From assembly GCF_024213555.1 (NCBI RefSeq), contig NZ_JANAVO010000004.1:124001-188000 (forward strand): 64,000 nucleotides of DNA. The letters run 5' to 3'. A model generated the notes under the pieces. That model had not been told where the DNA came from. It worked only from the letters and a program-made list of their open reading frames with translations, and did not search any database. A program made the translations under genes and the position numbers. The number at the start of each line of letters is the position of its first letter. The stretch's first letter is position 1. Positions 27,441 through 34,966 of the stretch are shown one piece after another. The DNA is from Allokutzneria sp. A3M-2-11 16. Lineage in GTDB: Bacteria; Actinomycetota; Actinomycetes; Mycobacteriales; Pseudonocardiaceae.

Positions 27441-28155
27441 GCCACTCGCGGGCTTCGGCCACCGTTGCCACTTCGGCAACCCCCTCCGGCAGCGGCGGGC
27501 GACGGAGAACGACCACGGGCAGGCCGAGGTGACGCGCCGCGACGAGCTTCGCGGCCGTCATCGGGCTACCGCTGTCCTTGGTGACGATCACGTCGATCTT
27601 GTGCTCGCGGAGCAGATCGATCTCACCGTCCACAGTGAACGGTCCGCGATCGAGGACCACGTGCGTCCGGCTCGGTTGGTGATCAGGCGCATCGACCGAG
27701 CGGACGAGGAAGAACTTGTCCAGCTCGGCGAAGGCGTGCAGGTCGCGGCGGCCCGTGGTGAGGAAAACCCTGTCCCCCAAGGGTTGCACGACGTTCGCGG
27801 CTTCTTGGATCGAGTCCACCCAGTGCCAGCGGTCGCCGGGTTCCTCGGCCCACCCCGGTCTGCGGAGCACCAGGAACGGCAGCCCGAGCCGCGTGGTGGC
27901 TTCGGCCGCGGACGCGGTCATCGTCGCCGCGAACGGATGCGTGGCGTCCACCACGGCATCGATGTGGTTGTCGGCGAGCCAGGCGGCCAGTCCCTCCACA
28001 CCGCCGAACCCGCCCACGCGCACTTCGCCGACCGGGAGCTTCGGCTCGCGGACGCGTCCGGCGAGGGAGGAGATCACCCGCAGGCCCGGGCGCAGCTCCT
28101 CGGCGAGCCGCCTCGCTTCCCCGGTCCCGCCCAGGACCAGCACGGTTCTCGTCAC
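27415..28155 (-). CDS. cobK: Precorrin-6A reductase CobK
   Basis: 246 residues. NADPH-dependent reductase of the macrocycle; the Rossmann motif VLVLGGTGEARRLAEEL opens the protein, DATHPFA follows near residue 90, and VTKDSGSPMTAAKL marks the C-terminal half. GTG start at 28155. It is divergent from cbiD with only 17 bases between the start codons and convergent with cobIJ (26-base overlap), so its promoter must lie in the cbiD coding sequence. Confidence 0.93.
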   Translation of the reverse strand: MTRTVLVLGGTGEARRLAEELRPGLRVISSLAGRVREPKLPVGEVRVGGFGGVEGLAAWLADNHIDAVVDATHPFAATMTASAAEATTRLGLPFLVLRRPGWAEEPGDRWHWVDSIQEAANVVQPLGDRVFLTTGRRDLHAFAELDKFFLVRSVDAPDHQPSRTHVVLDRGPFTVDGEIDLLREHKIDVIVTKDSGSPMTAAKLVAARHLGLPVVVLRRPPLPEGVAEVATVAEAREWLMRDNGEE

Positions 28156-28172
28156 TGTTGCATCCTGTCCCG

Positions 28173-29240
28173 GTGAGCACTCTGCGCTACGGCTGGACGA
28201 CGGGGGCGTGCGCCACGGCGGCGACCACCGCGGCCTACACGGCGCTGCTCACCGGCGAGTTCCCCGACCCGGTGGAGATCCTGCTGCCCAAGGGACAACG
28301 CCCCGCCTTCGCTCTGGCGCGCGAGCGGCTTCGGCCGGATTCCGGCTACGCCACGGTGGTCAAGGACGCGGGCGACGACCCCGATGTGACCCACGGGGCC
28401 TCGATCTCCGCGACGGTGTGGCACGGCACTCCGGGTTCCGGTGTGGTCTTCCGCGCGGGCCCAGGGGTCGGCACGGTGACCAAACCCGGGCTGCCGTTGG
28501 CGGTAGGCGAGCCAGCGATCAATCCGGTTCCGCGTCAGATGATGCGCGAGCACGTCGCCCGCGTGGCCGCCGCGCACGGTGGTTCCGGTGATGTGATCGT
28601 GGAGATCTCGGTGGACAACGGCGCGGAAATCGCCAAGCACACGTGGAATCCTCGATTGGGAATCCTGGGTGGACTGTCCATTTTGGGCACAACGGGAATC
28701 GTGGTGCCGTACTCGTGCTCGGCGTGGATCGACAGCATCCGGCGTGGTGTGGACGTCGCGCGCGCAGCGGGCTACCAGCATGTCGCGGGCTGCACGGGCA
28801 GCACGTCGGAGAAGGCCGCCGCAGAGCTGTACGGGCTGCCGGAGGACGCGTTGCTGGACATGGGCGACTTCGCGGGCGCGGTGCTGAAGTACATCACGCG
28901 GCATCCCGTGCCCCGCCTGACCATCGCGGGCGGCATCGGCAAGATGTCCAAGCTGGCGGATGGGCACCTCGACCTGCATTCCGGGCGCTCCCAGGTGAAC
29001 CACGACCTGCTGGCCGACTTCACCGCGCGGGCGGGCGGCTCCGCCGATCTGGTTTCGGCTGTGCGAGGCTCGAACACCGCGCTCGGCGCGCTGCACCTGT
29101 GCCAGGAAGCCGGTCTGCCGCTGGGAGATCTCATCGCCGTGGGCGCGCTGGCCACCTGCCGCAACGTTCTCGCCGAGGCCCCGGTCGCGGTCGACATCGT
29201 GGTGATCGACCGCGCGGGCGTGATCGTGGGCCGCGCCTAG
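28173..29240 (+). CDS. cbiD: Cobalt-precorrin-5B C1-methyltransferase CbiD
   Basis: 355 residues from GTG 28173 (a TTG five codons earlier is also open). CbiD hallmarks are LRYGWTTGACATAATTAA at the N-terminus, PYSCSAWIDSI and GCTGSTSEKAA. It methylates C1 and expels the two-carbon fragment. CbiD is named from the anaerobic route, yet its neighbours CobG and CobN are aerobic-route enzymes and no CobF is seen, so it presumably replaces CobF. A 112-nt hairpin element follows the stop. Confidence 0.92.
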   Translation: MSTLRYGWTTGACATAATTAAYTALLTGEFPDPVEILLPKGQRPAFALARERLRPDSGYATVVKDAGDDPDVTHGASISATVWHGTPGSGVVFRAGPGVGTVTKPGLPLAVGEPAINPVPRQMMREHVARVAAAHGGSGDVIVEISVDNGAEIAKHTWNPRLGILGGLSILGTTGIVVPYSCSAWIDSIRRGVDVARAAGYQHVAGCTGSTSEKAAAELYGLPEDALLDMGDFAGAVLKYITRHPVPRLTIAGGIGKMSKLADGHLDLHSGRSQVNHDLLADFTARAGGSADLVSAVRGSNTALGALHLCQEAGLPLGDLIAVGALATCRNVLAEAPVAVDIVVIDRAGVIVGRA

Positions 29241-29256
29241 CTCCGCTGGTTCCGCA

Positions 29257-29368
29257 GTCTTCAAGTACCCCGAACCCCTCTTTCGATCACCGCTGACCGC
29301 GTCATACCTCGGCGGGGGTTGGGGGCGGTTAGTGGTGATCATTTGGCGGGTGGGGTGTACTTGAAGAC
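29257..29368. repeat. 112-nt dispersed long-hairpin element, family B, copy 1
   Basis: Terminal arms GTCTTCAAGTACCCC and GTACTTGAAGAC, with a second inner pair GATCACCGCTGACCGC / GCGGTTAGTGGTGATC (two mismatches). It fills the spacer between convergent cbiD and cobM, where it would end transcription in both directions. Copy 2, of exactly the same length and with the same termini, is at 47303-47414; their interiors differ more than their ends. Confidence 0.75.
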
Positions 29369-29381
29369 GGGGTAACCACGG

Positions 29382-30125
29382 TCACGTGCGGCATCGGGTC
29401 GCGGAGTACAGGTGGCTGTCGAGGAAACCGCTCGCGGTGAGCACCTTTCCGACGACGATCACCGCGGTGGTGCGGACGCCCGCGGCGTGCACCTGGTCGG
29501 CGATGTCCGCGAGGGTCCCGCGCAGGATCACCTCGTTTTCCCGGCTCGCCCAAGCGACGACAGCGACCGGGCAGTCCGCGCCGTAGTTGGGCACGAGCTC
29601 CGCGACGACCTCGTCGATCCGTTGCACCGCAAGGTGAACGACCATCGTGGCGCGACTGCGGCCCAGTGACGTCAGATCCTCACCGTCGGGCATCGGCGTG
29701 GAGCGCGCGGAAGTCCTGGTGAGGACGACGGTTTGCCCCACGCCGGGCACGGTGAACTCACGCTTGAGGCTCGCCGCGGCAGCCGCGTAGGCGGGAACGC
29801 CGGGCACCACTTCATAGGGCACACCGGCGTCGTCGAGACGACGCATCTGTTCGGCCATGGCACTGAACACCGAGGGATCGCCGGAGTGCAGCCGCGCGAC
29901 GTCCTTGCCTTCTCCATGCGCCGCAACGAGTTCGTCGATGATCTGGTCCAGGTTGAGCTTCGCGGTGTCGACCACGCGCGCGTCCGGCGGACAGAGCTTC
30001 AGCAGCTCGTCCGGCACGAAGGCGCCCGCGTACAGGCACACCGGCGCGGACTCGATGACCCGTTGACCGCGCACCGTGATCAGATCGGCCGCGCCCGGCC
30101 CGGCTCCGATGAAGTACACGGTCAC
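29382..30125 (-). CDS. cobM: Precorrin-4 C11-methyltransferase CobM
   Basis: 247 residues, tetrapyrrole methyltransferase fold: VYFIGAGPGAADLITVRG, ARLHSGDPSVFSAM, VVPGVPAYAAAAASL and VVHLAVQRIDEV. It adds the C11 methyl group to precorrin-4. The GTG start at 30125 overlaps the cobL stop (GTGA), which fixes it; the longer open frame upstream only shadows cobL. Confidence 0.93.
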   Translation of the reverse strand: MTVYFIGAGPGAADLITVRGQRVIESAPVCLYAGAFVPDELLKLCPPDARVVDTAKLNLDQIIDELVAAHGEGKDVARLHSGDPSVFSAMAEQMRRLDDAGVPYEVVPGVPAYAAAAASLKREFTVPGVGQTVVLTRTSARSTPMPDGEDLTSLGRSRATMVVHLAVQRIDEVVAELVPNYGADCPVAVVAWASRENEVILRGTLADIADQVHAAGVRTTAVIVVGKVLTASGFLDSHLYSATRCRT

Positions 30126-31321
30126 GTCGGTTCTCCCTTGGTAGCAATCAAGATCGTCACGGGCATCATCGCCCGCCAGCCGGTGAAACCACCCACCGGC
30201 GAGCCCCTGCTGACCGCGAGGCGCACCAACTCCCCGCCCAGTTCGGCGTGCCAGCGCGCGAGCACGGCTTCGGACTCGACGGTGACCGCGTTGGCCACCA
30301 ACCGCCCGCTCGGCTTCAGCGCTTCGAAGCAGCGCTCCACCACTCCGGGCACCGTGACGCCGCCGCCGATGAACACCGCGTCGGGCCGCTCGTCCGGCAA
30401 TGCGTCGGGAACCGCCCCGCGCACCACCCGAATCGACGGCACACCAAGCCTTTTCGCGTTGTCCACGATGCGCTCGGCGCGCTCGGGGTCTTTCTCGATC
30501 GCGATGGCGCGACAGCTCGGATGCGCGCGGGACCACTCGATCGCGATGCTGCCCGCTCCGGCGCCGACGTCCCACAACAGTTCGCCGGGCACGGGTGCGA
30601 GCATCGCGAGGGTCACGGCGCGGACCTCGCGCTTCGTGAGCTGGCCGTCGTGTTCGTAGGCGTCATCGGGAAGGCCCGGAACCGAGGAGAGCTTCGGCCC
30701 CGCGCACTCCACGGCGATCACGTTGAGCGCCCCGCACTTCTCGTGCCAGTCGGCCGCCGTGGAACTGATCTTGCGTTCTTCAGGTCCGCCAAGGTGTTCG
30801 AGCACCGTCATCGTGCTGGCGCCGTACCCGCGGTCGGTGAGCAGTTCCGCGACCTCCGCGGGTGTGCCGCCGTCCGCGCTCAGCACCATGACCCGGCGAC
30901 CGGGATGGATCGCGGCGTTCACCGACTCCACGGGGCGGCCGACCGCGGTGATCACCTCGACCTCGTCGAGCGGCCAGCCGAGGCGCGCACAGGCCAGGGA
31001 CACCGACGAGGGGTGCGGCACGACCCGCAACCGTTCCGGGCCGATCAGCCGCGCCAGGGTCGAGCCGATACCGAAGAACATCGGGTCGCCACTGGCCAGC
31101 ACGCAGATCGCCTTGCCGCGGTTGGCGTCGAGCAGGCCCGGCAACGCTGGCAGCAGCGGCGAGGGCCAGCTGACCCGCTGGGCGTGGCCGGGCACGAGCG
31201 CGAGCTGTCGGGTGCTCCCGAAGAGCACATCGGCGCCCAGTACGAGGCGCCGCGCGCTTTCCGGGAGCCCGTCCCAGCCATCCGCGCCGATACCGACGAC
31301 GCTGACGAAGTCAGCTTCCAC
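30122..31321 (-). CDS. cobL: Precorrin-6Y C5,15-methyltransferase (decarboxylating) CobL
   Basis: 399 residues, fusion of CbiE-like and CbiT-like domains. N-terminal half (about 1-205): VSVVGIGADGWDGL, CVLASGDPMFFGIGSTL. C-terminal half (about 210-399): LTKREVRAVTLAML, the SAM motif WDVGAGAGSIAIEW and DAVFIGGGVTVPGVVE. It methylates C5 and C15 and decarboxylates the C12 acetate. GTG start at 31321, only nine bases after the stop of the trypsin-fold gene, with no clear ribosome site. Confidence 0.94.
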   Translation of the reverse strand: MEADFVSVVGIGADGWDGLPESARRLVLGADVLFGSTRQLALVPGHAQRVSWPSPLLPALPGLLDANRGKAICVLASGDPMFFGIGSTLARLIGPERLRVVPHPSSVSLACARLGWPLDEVEVITAVGRPVESVNAAIHPGRRVMVLSADGGTPAEVAELLTDRGYGASTMTVLEHLGGPEERKISSTAADWHEKCGALNVIAVECAGPKLSSVPGLPDDAYEHDGQLTKREVRAVTLAMLAPVPGELLWDVGAGAGSIAIEWSRAHPSCRAIAIEKDPERAERIVDNAKRLGVPSIRVVRGAVPDALPDERPDAVFIGGGVTVPGVVERCFEALKPSGRLVANAVTVESEAVLARWHAELGGELVRLAVSRGSPVGGFTGWRAMMPVTILIATKGEPT

Positions 31322-31330
31322 ACGCCGACC

Positions 31331-32092
31331 CTATGTCAGCTGAGCGGCGATCCAGTCCGCGTAGTGAGCAACGCTGCTCCCGACGGTCGGGTAGCGCAGC
31401 TGCCCGCACGGGGCAACACCCCACGAGATCACGCCGACGAGCTTTCCGCCCGCGTACATCGGGCCGCCGTTGTCGAACATGCAGGCGCCCTTGCCCTCGA
31501 ATCCGCCGACACACAGTGCGCCCGCGCCGACGTGGCCGACACCTTCGTAGTTCGCCACGCACGTGGCGTGCTGAACCGGCCGCACGGTCACCTTTCGCAG
31601 CGAATACGGCGGCTTGGCGTTGCGATCGTGGCCCCATCCCGCGAGAACGACGTCGCCGGTGGGCTGGTCACGGCCGAGTTCGACCGGCCGAATGCGCTTC
31701 GTCGCGGCGACCTTTTCGGACAACCGTATGACCGCGACATTGTTCGTCAGCTTGGAGCTGTCGTATCCCGGGTGCACGACGACCTTTTCCACGCCGACCG
31801 CGCGCTGCCCGGGTGCGGCCATCCGCAGGGAATGCCCGCCCAGCACCACTTTCAGCGTCGCGGGATCGGGTTGCCGCACGCAACTGGCACCGGTGAGCAC
31901 GTGCTGCTCGCCAACCAGGATCGCGCCGCAGGCGAACTCGCCCAGCTCCTGCACGTATGCGGCGGAAGGGAATTCCCCCGATCTGGCCGCGCTCCCGCCC
32001 GCGATGGCGTTCGCGGTGACGGACGGGAGCAGAACCGTCAACGACGCTGCTGTCAATGCTGAAACTGCGATCGCGAGAACCTTTCGGCGCAC
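31331..32092 (-). CDS. Secreted trypsin-fold pseudoprotease (S1 family, catalytic triad lost)
   Basis: 253 residues from GTG 32092: a signal peptide with RRK and a hydrophobic core, ending near SVTANA, then a chymotrypsin-like domain that starts with IAGGSAARSGEFP (normally IVGG). Disulfide cysteines (FACG, ASC, HATC, LCVGG, GACM, APCG) are kept. The triad is not: LTAAHC has become LTGASC (His to Ser70), NDIAL has become NNVAV (Asp to Asn118) and GDSGGP has become FDNGGP (Ser to Asn208). It is therefore unlikely to cleave peptides and may bind them or another ligand. It lies directly upstream of cobL on the same strand. Confidence 0.85.
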   Translation of the reverse strand: MRRKVLAIAVSALTAASLTVLLPSVTANAIAGGSAARSGEFPSAAYVQELGEFACGAILVGEQHVLTGASCVRQPDPATLKVVLGGHSLRMAAPGQRAVGVEKVVVHPGYDSSKLTNNVAVIRLSEKVAATKRIRPVELGRDQPTGDVVLAGWGHDRNAKPPYSLRKVTVRPVQHATCVANYEGVGHVGAGALCVGGFEGKGACMFDNGGPMYAGGKLVGVISWGVAPCGQLRYPTVGSSVAHYADWIAAQLT

Positions 32093-32172
32093 GGCGGCGG
32101 TTTCCCTTCGGACGGCGCGAATATCGGCCCGCAGAGTATGGCGAACATCGTCCGGGGTGGCATGCTCGGGGC

Positions 32173-32535
32173 ATGGCAATCTTTACGGTTGACGAGGCGC
32201 GCGCGGAGCTGGAACGGCTCCAGCCCGTGCTGCGGGAGATCGTGGCCGTACGCGCCGACGCCGCCGAACTCGCGGGCACGGTCGCGGACGGCGGCCGATC
32301 GGTGCGCCTCGGCGGGCTGCCGGAATTCAAAGCGGCACAGGCGAAACTCGACGACCTGATGACACGGGTGCAGGAGACCGGCGCCGAGCTCAAGGGATTC
32401 GCGCCGCTGCTGGTGGACTTCCCCGCCGAACTCGACGGCGTGCCCGTCCTGCTGTGCTGGCTCGAAGGCGAGGCCGAACTCGGTTGGTACCACCGCGCCG
32501 ACCTGGGCTTCGCCGCACGCCGCCGCCTCCCCTGA
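32173..32535 (+). CDS. DUF2203-family protein
   Basis: 120 residues, cytoplasmic. N-terminal MAIFTVDEARAELERLQPVL is the typical DUF2203 opening (Phe-Thr-x-x-Glu-Ala), a helical middle follows, and the end reads VLLCWLEGEAELGWYHR, matching the conserved W-x-x-GE-x-x-x-x-WH of the family. It diverges from the pseudoprotease gene (80 bases between starts) and converges with the cyclase-like gene across a perfect hairpin. Function unknown. Confidence 0.8.
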   Translation: MAIFTVDEARAELERLQPVLREIVAVRADAAELAGTVADGGRSVRLGGLPEFKAAQAKLDDLMTRVQETGAELKGFAPLLVDFPAELDGVPVLLCWLEGEAELGWYHRADLGFAARRRLP

Positions 32536-32564
32536 CCCGCGTTTCGGCACCCGGTGGGGCGGGT

Positions 32565-32596
32565 GGGCCGACCTGACCCCGCCGACAGGTCGGCCC
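32565..32596. terminator. Bidirectional terminator hairpin between convergent genes
   Basis: Perfect 11-bp stem GGGCCGACCTG / CAGGTCGGCCC with a ten-base loop, centred between the DUF2203 stop (32535) and the stop of the cyclase-like gene (32602). No T-run, as is common in high-GC genomes. Confidence 0.6.
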
Positions 32597-32601
32597 CTCG
32601 C

Positions 32602-33399
32602 TCAGCTCACCCGGGTGTAGTCGTCGGTGTGCGGGACGGCTCCGTTCATCGCGGCACTCTCCCCTGGTGCCACGGTGCTCGGTGCTGCCGGGCGCGGTGG
32701 TGGGGTGAAGCGCGGTGGCCGCGCGGTCTGTTGCTGGGGCAGGGGAACGGGCTGCGGCACGGGTGCGGTGGCCATGAACTGGGCGTGGGCCTGGGCGAGC
32801 ACGTGGTCGGCGTCCATGCCGGGCAGGTGGATCCACGCCAGGTCCTGGTAGGTGGAGCTGTCGATGGGCACGGGCGCGCACCGGGCGGGCGGGACCTGCA
32901 TGATCCGGAACGGCTCCACGACGTTGTGCCAGACCCACCGGGAGACGACCAGCGCGGCCCCGACCTTGTCGCCGCACGGGTCGGTCGCCATGCACTGGGC
33001 GACGGCCGCGCGGAAGGCCGGGGCGTCCAACAGCCTGCTGGCCACGATGTAGGGCCGATGGTAGTGGCCCTCCTCGCGCATGGGTCCACAGTGGACGGCC
33101 ATCCGGGCGCGCAGGGGGATGCGGTGCTCGCGGTTGCGCCAGCGCAGCAGGTGGTCGAGGTGGAACAGCATCTCGACCAGCCGCGGCGCGGCGTCCTCGG
33201 CGTAGGCGAGCAGGACCCCGTCGCCGGTGTGCCGGGGCTGCACCGCGGCCTCGCGGTCCAGGCCGACCGCGCGCAGGGCCCGGTCGAGGTGGTCGTCCAG
33301 GTCGGTCTTCATGCTGTCGAGCTGGTCGTCGGCCACCTGGGTCGAGCTGACGACGTCGACGGCGAGCACGGCGTGTGTCGCGGGTACCTCCACTGCCAC
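32602..33399 (-). CDS. Nucleotide-cyclase-homology-domain protein (class III-like)
   Basis: 265 residues from GTG 33399, chosen because GGAGGGAG lies just upstream. The first 180 residues resemble a class III cyclase core: AVLAVDVVSSTQ supplies the first metal Asp and RHTGDGVLLAYAED the GDG loop with the second, followed by RARMAVHCG. Substrate- and transition-state residues of true cyclases are not clearly present, so activity is uncertain. The C-terminal 80 residues are a Pro/Gln-rich low-complexity tail (VPQPVPLPQQQ). The Crp/Fnr gene just upstream on the same strand suggests a cyclic-nucleotide or related signalling pair. Confidence 0.6.
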   Translation of the reverse strand: MAVEVPATHAVLAVDVVSSTQVADDQLDSMKTDLDDHLDRALRAVGLDREAAVQPRHTGDGVLLAYAEDAAPRLVEMLFHLDHLLRWRNREHRIPLRARMAVHCGPMREEGHYHRPYIVASRLLDAPAFRAAVAQCMATDPCGDKVGAALVVSRWVWHNVVEPFRIMQVPPARCAPVPIDSSTYQDLAWIHLPGMDADHVLAQAHAQFMATAPVPQPVPLPQQQTARPPRFTPPPRPAAPSTVAPGESAAMNGAVPHTDDYTRVS

Positions 33400-33522
33400 A
33401 GTCGCTCCCTCCACGCGTCTGCTTACGCAATGCATGGGAGAAGTCTGTCCGGCGCGGAACTGCCGGACTCCCGAAAAGTGGGGAATTGTGGACAGCGGCC
33501 CTTGCGCTAACGGGTGATGTGA

Positions 33523-34206
33523 TCAGGACTGGGTAAAAGCGCGCAGCGCCGGAAGATCAAGAATCACCATCGTGCGATAGCGGGTATCCACCAGGTTCAG
33601 CTCGCGCAGCCGCCGCAGCGCCAGGTCCACCGAGGTCTCCGAGGCGGGAAGGCTCTGCGCGAGATCGCGCTGGGACCACGGGACGTCGATCTGCCAGCCG
33701 CCGTCACCGACCGGTCTCCCGTTCTCGGCGACGAGGTCGAGCAGGCGCCGCGCCAGCCGGTAGGTGACATCGCCCTGGGTTTGCACGAGCCTTTGTTCAT
33801 TGGCATATGCCAGCCTGGCGAAGTTCATCATCAGCGTTTCCCGGCGGGCGTCGTCGTAGTCGGCGAGAAACCGCCGGAACGCCTCGGCGCTGATCCTGCG
33901 GACCTCGACGTCCTCGACCGCGACCACGTCGGCCATCCTCGGCCGCTCCCCGAGCACGGCCATCTCCCCGTAGAGATCACCCGGCTGGCCGAGGGCGAGC
34001 ACCACCTCCGAGCCGTTGCGGCCCCGCGCCACCACCTTGACCCGCCCGGCGAGCAGCAGCACGACGCTGTCCCCCGCCTCGCCCGCGTGCAGCACCGGGG
34101 TCCCGCGCTTGTAGGACTGCACGGTGCCCAGGGTCCGCAGGTGCGCCGCGGTGCTGGCGCTCAAGCGTTTCGCGAACACCGCGGGCGTTGCGGTTCCCTC
34201 GTCCAT
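33523..34206 (-). CDS. Crp/Fnr-family transcriptional regulator
   Basis: 227 residues. The cyclic-nucleotide-binding barrel (about 20-135) shows LHAGEAGDSVVLLLAGRVKV and GDLYGEMAVLGERPRMADVVA, with the Glu and Arg of a phosphate-binding cassette. The C-terminal winged helix (about 150-225) contains WSQRDLAQSLPASETSVDLALRRL (core RDLAQSL and SVDLALRRL). No cysteine cluster is present, so it is Crp-like rather than Fnr-like. ATG 34206 is preceded by CGGGAGG. It lies between the nitrite locus and the cyclase-like gene and could regulate either. Confidence 0.9.
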   Translation of the reverse strand: MDEGTATPAVFAKRLSASTAAHLRTLGTVQSYKRGTPVLHAGEAGDSVVLLLAGRVKVVARGRNGSEVVLALGQPGDLYGEMAVLGERPRMADVVAVEDVEVRRISAEAFRRFLADYDDARRETLMMNFARLAYANEQRLVQTQGDVTYRLARRLLDLVAENGRPVGDGGWQIDVPWSQRDLAQSLPASETSVDLALRRLRELNLVDTRYRTMVILDLPALRAFTQS

Positions 34207-34279
34207 GACGCCTCCCGGGCCTCGCCGAGGGGCTTTGCACCCCCCGCAAGCCACCCCGGAGAGTACTGGAACGACTACC

Positions 34280-34966
34280 TCAAGCAGCCGCCCGGTAACT
34301 CCGCGCGGAGCGGTACCGCCGGACGATCACGTCGACCACCCGGGGATGCGCGCCGAGCGGTGCGGCGACGAGATCGGGCTCCGCCGCGGTGATGGCACGG
34401 TGGAACAACCCGGGTGCCAGCAGCCAGGAGGCCACCGCGATCCGGCCGCCGCGCTCCCGCAGGTCGGCCACCACCTCGGGCACCGACGGTTGGGCGGTGG
34501 CGACATACGCCTGGTGCACCGGCGTTCCCAGTCGCAGCGCCAACATCGTCGCCGCGCGTCGGACCTCGCGGAGCGCGGCCTGGTTAGAGGACCCCGCGGC
34601 CGCGAACACCACGGCGTCCCCTGGGCGCCATCCCGCAGTGAGCAGGCGATCGTGGGCCGCTGCGACGATGCCCGGCTCGGAGCCGAGCGCGGGTGTCACC
34701 ACCACGTCGGACCGTTGCGCCGCAGCGATTTCCGCGGGAATGTCCACGCGCACGTGGTAGCCCGAGGAAAGGAACGCGGGCATCACCACACACGGACCGG
34801 GCGGAAGATCGCCCAGTACCGCGGACAGCCGAGGCTGACACACGTCGGCGTAGGCGACGGAGACCGGGATCTTTGGCAACCGCTCGCGCACCGCGTCCGC
34901 GATGCGCTCGACCATCCGCGTCCCCGCAGGGTCGCGTGTCCCGTGCGCGACCAGGACCAGGGTCAT
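34280..34966 (-). CDS. Sirohydrochlorin chelatase
   Basis: 228 residues, CbiX/SirB type with two tandem half-domains. LVLVAHGTRDPAG carries the metal-binding His of the first half and PAFLSSGYHVRVDIP the second; SWLLAPGLFHRAI repeats the pattern. It inserts iron (for siroheme) or cobalt into sirohydrochlorin. The position at the end of a nirB-nirD operon argues for siroheme supply to nitrite reductase. The ATG overlaps the upstream stop (ATGA). Confidence 0.9.
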   Translation of the reverse strand: MTLVLVAHGTRDPAGTRMVERIADAVRERLPKIPVSVAYADVCQPRLSAVLGDLPPGPCVVMPAFLSSGYHVRVDIPAEIAAAQRSDVVVTPALGSEPGIVAAAHDRLLTAGWRPGDAVVFAAAGSSNQAALREVRRAATMLALRLGTPVHQAYVATAQPSVPEVVADLRERGGRIAVASWLLAPGLFHRAITAAEPDLVAAPLGAHPRVVDVIVRRYRSARSYRAAA

